Assembly: GCA_038216175.1 (NCBI GenBank)
Contig: JBBQQG010000002.1
Coordinates: 6,527 to 70,526 of the forward strand
Length of the DNA stretch: 64,000 bases
Origin: JBBQQG01 sp038216175
GTDB taxonomy: Bacteria > Patescibacteriota > Saccharimonadia > Saccharimonadales > OMJO01
Reading direction: 5' to 3'
This document shows positions 60,304 to 64,000 of this stretch, piece by piece. Every line of letters starts with the position of its first letter. The first letter of the stretch is position 1. The notes beneath the pieces are model-generated. The model did no database searches and had not been told where the DNA came from. It saw nothing but the letters and a program-made list of their open reading frames with translations. The translations under genes and the position numbers were made by a program.

Positions 60304-61054
60304 TTTGATTAACTCTAGTCTGGTCGTTACACTTGGACTAGCAACAGTGATGGTAGCAGTTCCGATATCGGCGGCAGCACAGACAAGTACCACGGAGGCA
60401 GGATTTTGTAAAAATACAGATTCAATTGGCACTAAAATTGATGCCCAAATTAGTGCTAGTAATGCTAAGTTAATAGACGCACGCACGAAACGTGATCAAG
60501 ATATGTCGACACACCGCTCAAAATGGATTGATACAGTTACAGCTGACCGAGCCAAATGGGACAGTCAAAGAAGCGAACAATTCAGCAAACTAGAAGTAAA
60601 GGCTGCAACTGATACCGAGAAAACAGCAATCCAAACTTACGAAACTGCTATAAAATCTGCAGTAGCAACGAGACGATCAGCACACGATGCTAACAGGGAG
60701 GTATTTTTTAACGGCGTCGATAGTTTGTTATCGACTAGTAGACAGGTAATCGACGGTCAAGTTTCTGCACTGCGCACAAGTGTAGCCAGTTCTATAAGTA
60801 CTGCTAAAGCAAGTTGTGCAGCTGGGACAGCCAGTGCCTCTGTTAGGCAGGTGTTTGTAGCGAGCATAAAATCTGCACGTGAAGCATTTAAAACAAGTCG
60901 TCAGTCTGATACTAAAATCGAAGCTCAAATCGATACTCTTAACACATCTAGAATTGCGTCGAATAAAACAGCAGACCAAACATTCCAGAATTCAGCAGAT
61001 TCAGCCAGAACAGTGCTTAAAACTGCATTTGGAAAGGACGCTTCGAAAGTTTAG
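60287..61054 (+). CDS. Secreted coiled-coil-like protein, unknown
   Basis: 255 residues: a signal peptide (about 5-31, SLVVTLGLATVMVAVPISAAAQ), then a helical Ala/Ser/Thr/Lys-rich domain with heptad-like pattern. Two cysteines (FCKNTD and ASCAAG). The tail (SADSARTVLKTAFGKD) repeats similar helices. No family recognised. Overlaps the pilin-like gene; the two may form an operon. Confidence 0.68.
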   Translation: MNRLISLINSSLVVTLGLATVMVAVPISAAAQTSTTEAGFCKNTDSIGTKIDAQISASNAKLIDARTKRDQDMSTHRSKWIDTVTADRAKWDSQRSEQFSKLEVKAATDTEKTAIQTYETAIKSAVATRRSAHDANREVFFNGVDSLLSTSRQVIDGQVSALRTSVASSISTAKASCAAGTASASVRQVFVASIKSAREAFKTSRQSDTKIEAQIDTLNTSRIASNKTADQTFQNSADSARTVLKTAFGKDASKV

Positions 61055-61127
61055 TTAAAATATAAAAAATGCTTGAATTAATTAATTTTAAAGCATAAGC
61101 TAATACTGGAAGAGAGAGACTTCCACT

Positions 61128-61154
61128 GATCCCGAGGAATACTCGGGATCTTTT
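61128..61154 (+). terminator. Terminator after 61054
   Basis: GATCCCGAG (61128-61136) and CTCGGGATC (61142-61150) form a nine-base-pair stem with a five-base loop, followed by TTTT. A smaller hairpin, GGAAG/CTTCC, lies just upstream. Confidence 0.7.
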
Positions 61155-61199
61155 AATTTCAAAATAGCGTATTATATATATAAGAATTATTTTTAGTAT

Positions 61200-61925
61200 A
61201 TGATAGCGTTTTTATTTTCTATATCGGCATTTATTTCAACTTTTTTAGGTGGTTTATTTGCAATAAGATTTAAAGACAGATTACATCGAATACTCGGATA
61301 TACAGCAGGCGTTTTACTGGGTGTAGTAGCTTTTGATATTCTGCCAGAGATATTCAATTCTCTAAATAAAAGTCATACCGGCGCAACAGTTCCGATGGTC
61401 GCATTAGTATTGGGTTTTCTTATTTTTCATATAGTTGAAAAAAGTATACTAATACATAATAGCCAAGAAGGCGATTACGGCAAGCACTATCATCCTAAAG
61501 TTGGTATTGCATCAGCACTTGCATTGTCGGGCCATAGTTTTCTAGATGGAGTCGGCATCGGGCTGGGTTTTCAAGTAGATAACAGAGTCGGTATTGCGGT
61601 TGCTATAGCAGTTATAGCTCATGATTTTTCCGATGGCCTGAATACAATTGGGTTAATGATTTTACATAAAAATAATCGAAAAAGATCTATAAGCTTACTA
61701 TTATTGGATGCATTTGCACCAGTATTAGGAGTACTTTCTACTTTGATTTTTCATATTCCAAGTAAAGGTTTGATCATATACTTAGGATTTTTTGCAGGAT
61801 TTTTACTATACATTGGAGCTAGTGAAATATTGCCCGAAGCTCACTCCGAACACTCATCTTATGAAACTATTATAATGACTGTATTGGGAGTAGGATTCAT
61901 TTTTGCAGTCACAAGATTTATGTAA
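61200..61925 (+). CDS. ZIP-family metal transporter
   Basis: 241 residues, about seven to eight membrane helices. Metal-binding helix motifs HSFLDGVGIG and HDFSDGLNTIG are typical of ZIP transporters, which import zinc, iron or manganese. A second His-rich loop (YGKHYHPK) is in the cytoplasm. Metal specificity is not determinable. Confidence 0.88.
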   Translation: MIAFLFSISAFISTFLGGLFAIRFKDRLHRILGYTAGVLLGVVAFDILPEIFNSLNKSHTGATVPMVALVLGFLIFHIVEKSILIHNSQEGDYGKHYHPKVGIASALALSGHSFLDGVGIGLGFQVDNRVGIAVAIAVIAHDFSDGLNTIGLMILHKNNRKRSISLLLLDAFAPVLGVLSTLIFHIPSKGLIIYLGFFAGFLLYIGASEILPEAHSEHSSYETIIMTVLGVGFIFAVTRFM

Positions 61926-61937
61926 CATTCATTATAT

Positions 61938-61946
61938 TGCTACAAT
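61938..61946 (+). promoter_or_regulatory. Extended -10 promoter of rmuC, leaderless start
   Basis: TGC plus TACAAT ending six bases before the ATG at 61953; no ribosome site between. Confidence 0.5.
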
Positions 61947-61952
61947 TAGATC

Positions 61953-63014
61953 ATGCTTATAGCGGTAATAATATTGGGGTTGATAAATGCAGCTTTAATT
62001 TTTTTAGTATTAAAAAATAATAGTACGGCAAGAGATAGCGGCAGTGCCTTGATGTTGAAGCAGGATCTGACTACTTTAACAGATAGTGTCATGCAGCTCA
62101 AAGAAGGGCTCCATTTGCAAATAAACGACCGCTTAGATAAGAGTAATGCGCAGATGATAAAACAATTTCAAAGTAGCGCCGAAATTATTAAAGATGTGAC
62201 TCAAAAATTAACTCAGCTAGAAAAAACGAACCAACAAGTTGGCGACATTGCAGCTGAATTAAAGGGGTTACAAAATGTACTTGCAAATCCAAAACAGAGA
62301 GGGGTTTTGGGTGAATTTTATTTGGAACAAATATTGCAAAACTTGCTACCGGTTGGAACTTATGAACTTCAATATAAACTAGGCGAAGGAATGATTGTTG
62401 ACGCTGTAATAAAACTGGACGGAAAGCTGCTTCCTATCGACAGTAAATTTAGCCTTGAGAACTACAATCGTTTAGTGGAGGCACCGATTCAGGAAAGACC
62501 AATATTAGAAAAAGCTTTTAAAGAAGATTTGAAACGTCGGATTGATGAGACATCAAAGTATATTTTACCTAAAAAAGGGACATTAGAACAAGCATTAATG
62601 TTTATTCCAAGTGAAGCTATTTATTATGATTTATTAGCTAATAAAGTAGGCGAAACAGGTGTAAATGGTCGGGATTTAATGCAGTACGCTGCTGTTGATA
62701 AAAGGGTAACAGTAGTTGGTCCAAGTACTCTTAGTGCAATGCTACAAATAGTCTCTCAGGGGCTTAAAAGCCTGGAAATACAAAAAGATACCGAGCTAAT
62801 TCGCAATAACGTCGAGCAGCTTGGTAAACATTTGCATAATGTTGACGGCTATTTTAAAAGATTGGGGAACAGTTTAAGCGCTACAGTCGGGCATTTTAAT
62901 AATACTCAAAAAGAATTAGGTCGGGTTGACAAAGATGTTGTCAAAATCAGCAACACAAAATTAGGAGATGAGCCATTAATCCTAGATAAACCTCATGACA
63001 TTGACGACTTTTAG
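61953..63014 (+). CDS. rmuC: DNA recombination protein RmuC
   Basis: 353 residues. N-terminal membrane helix, then a coiled-coil region (about 30-110), then the RmuC nuclease-like core with GVLGEFYLEQIL, LPIDSKFSLENYNRLVE and VVGPSTLSAMLQ. Limits recombination at inverted repeats; exact activity is not settled. A -10 box TACAAT ends six bases before the ATG. Confidence 0.92.
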   Translation: MLIAVIILGLINAALIFLVLKNNSTARDSGSALMLKQDLTTLTDSVMQLKEGLHLQINDRLDKSNAQMIKQFQSSAEIIKDVTQKLTQLEKTNQQVGDIAAELKGLQNVLANPKQRGVLGEFYLEQILQNLLPVGTYELQYKLGEGMIVDAVIKLDGKLLPIDSKFSLENYNRLVEAPIQERPILEKAFKEDLKRRIDETSKYILPKKGTLEQALMFIPSEAIYYDLLANKVGETGVNGRDLMQYAAVDKRVTVVGPSTLSAMLQIVSQGLKSLEIQKDTELIRNNVEQLGKHLHNVDGYFKRLGNSLSATVGHFNNTQKELGRVDKDVVKISNTKLGDEPLILDKPHDIDDF

Positions 63015-63017
63015 CCA

Positions 63018-64000
63018 TTAGTTTGACAATAAGTCTACAACTAAAGATGCAGTCCAGCTAAAATTATTAGCACCAGCTGGTGATCCAGTGACAGGATTAA
63101 AATATTCAAAGAATCCAGATTTTTGAACCATTTCAATAGTTGATTCTGTTAAAGCTTGGGCATGATCGATAAATCCGTATCTTTTAAGTCCATCTATAAT
63201 TAGCCAGTTGGTATTTACCCATGAAGGTCCTTGCCAATAACCGATCGGATTATACCAGTTTGAGTTTAGTGGAACTGATGGGACCGGGAAGCTAGGTCCA
63301 AATAAATTTTTGTTCTCAAGTAATTTAACAAGCTGACTGGCGCGTTCTTTCGTAATTACACCGGAATAGAGCGGTAATAATGTTGCTATCGAAGGTTCTT
63401 TGAGCAATTTATGAGAAGTAAAATTCCTGGAGTAATATTGATTTGTATACGGATCCCATAATTGTTCCAAAACTTTTTCAGTTCTTTTTATGTCATCTAT
63501 AAAATCTTGAGGCAAGTCTTTGTTTATAAATTTGGCAATGTCTTGTAAGATCTGGTTTGCCCTAATAAAGATACAATTAAAAGTTAAATCCTCAATAGCG
63601 AACAATGGATGGCCGAGTATTTTATCTATATCATAAAATTTCCGTCTTAGTCTGCGCTGTGCGCTAAATAATACAAGAGCTTCAATCGTATTTAATCTTT
63701 GTTCGGCTGGGATTCTATGGGTATCTCTTCTGAAAAGAGTGACTAAAGGAGCAATATGCAATCGTTCAATAATCGTTACCCAAAATGGCATTTGATGCTC
63801 ATGCATCTCGTGCATCCAAGGCGGTGTGTTGTCTAATCCAGTCTCCCAAGGGTGTATTTGTAATACTAAACCTTCTTTGTGAGGATCTCGTTCATTATAT
63901 AACCACTGATGATACTTTAGTAATGCGGGAAATGTAGTCTGATACCAGGATCGCCGCTCTGTTTTGTTCATTTTCAATCCAACTCTGAATATAGCTTCTG
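63018..64000 (-). CDS. MGH1/GH63-like glycoside hydrolase, 5' end outside window
   Basis: Alpha/alpha-barrel glycosidase. The frame has no stop up to base 64000, so the N-terminus is outside. Visible motifs: IHPWETGLDNTPPW, PSFPVPSVPLNS, GYWQGPSWVNTNWLIIDGL, EYFNPVTG and NNFSWTA. These resemble mannosylglycerate hydrolase-like and GH63 proteins. It may process a sugar such as trehalose or glucosylglycerate, consistent with the nearby trehalase, but the substrate is unproven. Confidence 0.82.
   Translation of the reverse strand, partial: EAIFRVGLKMNKTERRSWYQTTFPALLKYHQWLYNERDPHKEGLVLQIHPWETGLDNTPPWMHEMHEHQMPFWVTIIERLHIAPLVTLFRRDTHRIPAEQRLNTIEALVLFSAQRRLRRKFYDIDKILGHPLFAIEDLTFNCIFIRANQILQDIAKFINKDLPQDFIDDIKRTEKVLEQLWDPYTNQYYSRNFTSHKLLKEPSIATLLPLYSGVITKERASQLVKLLENKNLFGPSFPVPSVPLNSNWYNPIGYWQGPSWVNTNWLIIDGLKRYGFIDHAQALTESTIEMVQKSGFFEYFNPVTGSPAGANNFSWTASLVVDLLSN

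Noticed and set aside
61090..61154. Separate small RNA at 61110-61154
   Set aside because: Two small hairpins are visible, but no convincing promoter spacing; they are more simply the 3' end and terminator of the upstream mRNA.
1..64000. CRISPR arrays, rRNA genes, insertion sequences or integrases
   Set aside because: No regularly spaced repeats, rRNA signatures, transposase motifs or paired terminal repeats were seen in reading the window.

Overview
The window looks like a chromosomal segment of a Candidate Phyla Radiation bacterium, most likely a Saccharimonadia (TM7) relative. This placement is inferred, not proven. The DNA is AT-rich, genes are tightly packed with many ATGA overlaps, and TGA, TAA and TAG all end genes, which argues against the recoded SR1/Gracilibacteria. 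Core genes carry lineage-style oddities: a ligase without its zinc finger, S16 and KH proteins with acidic tails, and no rimM gene between rpsP and trmD. A WhiB-type Fe-S domain points towards an actinobacterial association.

1-20 kb is mostly housekeeping. It holds a truncated htpX, ligA, a small structured RNA beside a helix-turn-helix gene, tRNA-Ala, and a cell-wall block (membrane-anchored MurF-like ligase, Ddl, class IV aminotransferase, polysaccharide deacetylase). leuS follows, then an RNA-processing and translation block (rpmF, nusB, Nudix, rnc, rpsP, khpA, trmD) with a second candidate small RNA just before trmD.

19-36 kb is energy metabolism and membrane biology. A type II NADH dehydrogenase-like flavoprotein diverges from a D-lactate/glycolate-type FAD oxidase. 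Further on are PAP2 and zincin proteins, a MacB-like ABC pair whose ATPase gene has an in-frame stop, glutamate dehydrogenase, a MarR regulator with operator-like inverted repeats, and a cupredoxin-like protein. A compact operon encodes an FMN-binding protein, its ApbE flavin transferase and an NqrB/RnfD-FNR fusion: a predicted route for electrons from NAD(P)H across the membrane.

35-44 kb is a cell-surface block: a sortase beside an LADTG-anchored protein, a frameshifted multidomain glycosidase ending in dockerin repeats, and a second GH39-like secreted enzyme. 44-49.5 kb has the most unusual pair: a protein with two tandem HTH modules and an SF2 helicase with a C-terminal WhiB domain. The two share an N-terminal motif. 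A lone class II DAHP synthase diverges from them.

49.5-64 kb holds a RelE/RHH toxin-antitoxin pair with a palindromic operator, tRNA-Gln, an S-box riboswitch-metK unit, a Cu/Zn superoxide dismutase without a signal peptide, rarA, typA, a small RNA with three GNRA-capped hairpins, trehalase, a PAP2 phosphatase, a pilin-like protein, a ZIP transporter, rmuC and a truncated GH63-like glycosidase. Several genes have a -10 box only 6-7 bases before the start codon, which suggests frequent leaderless transcription.
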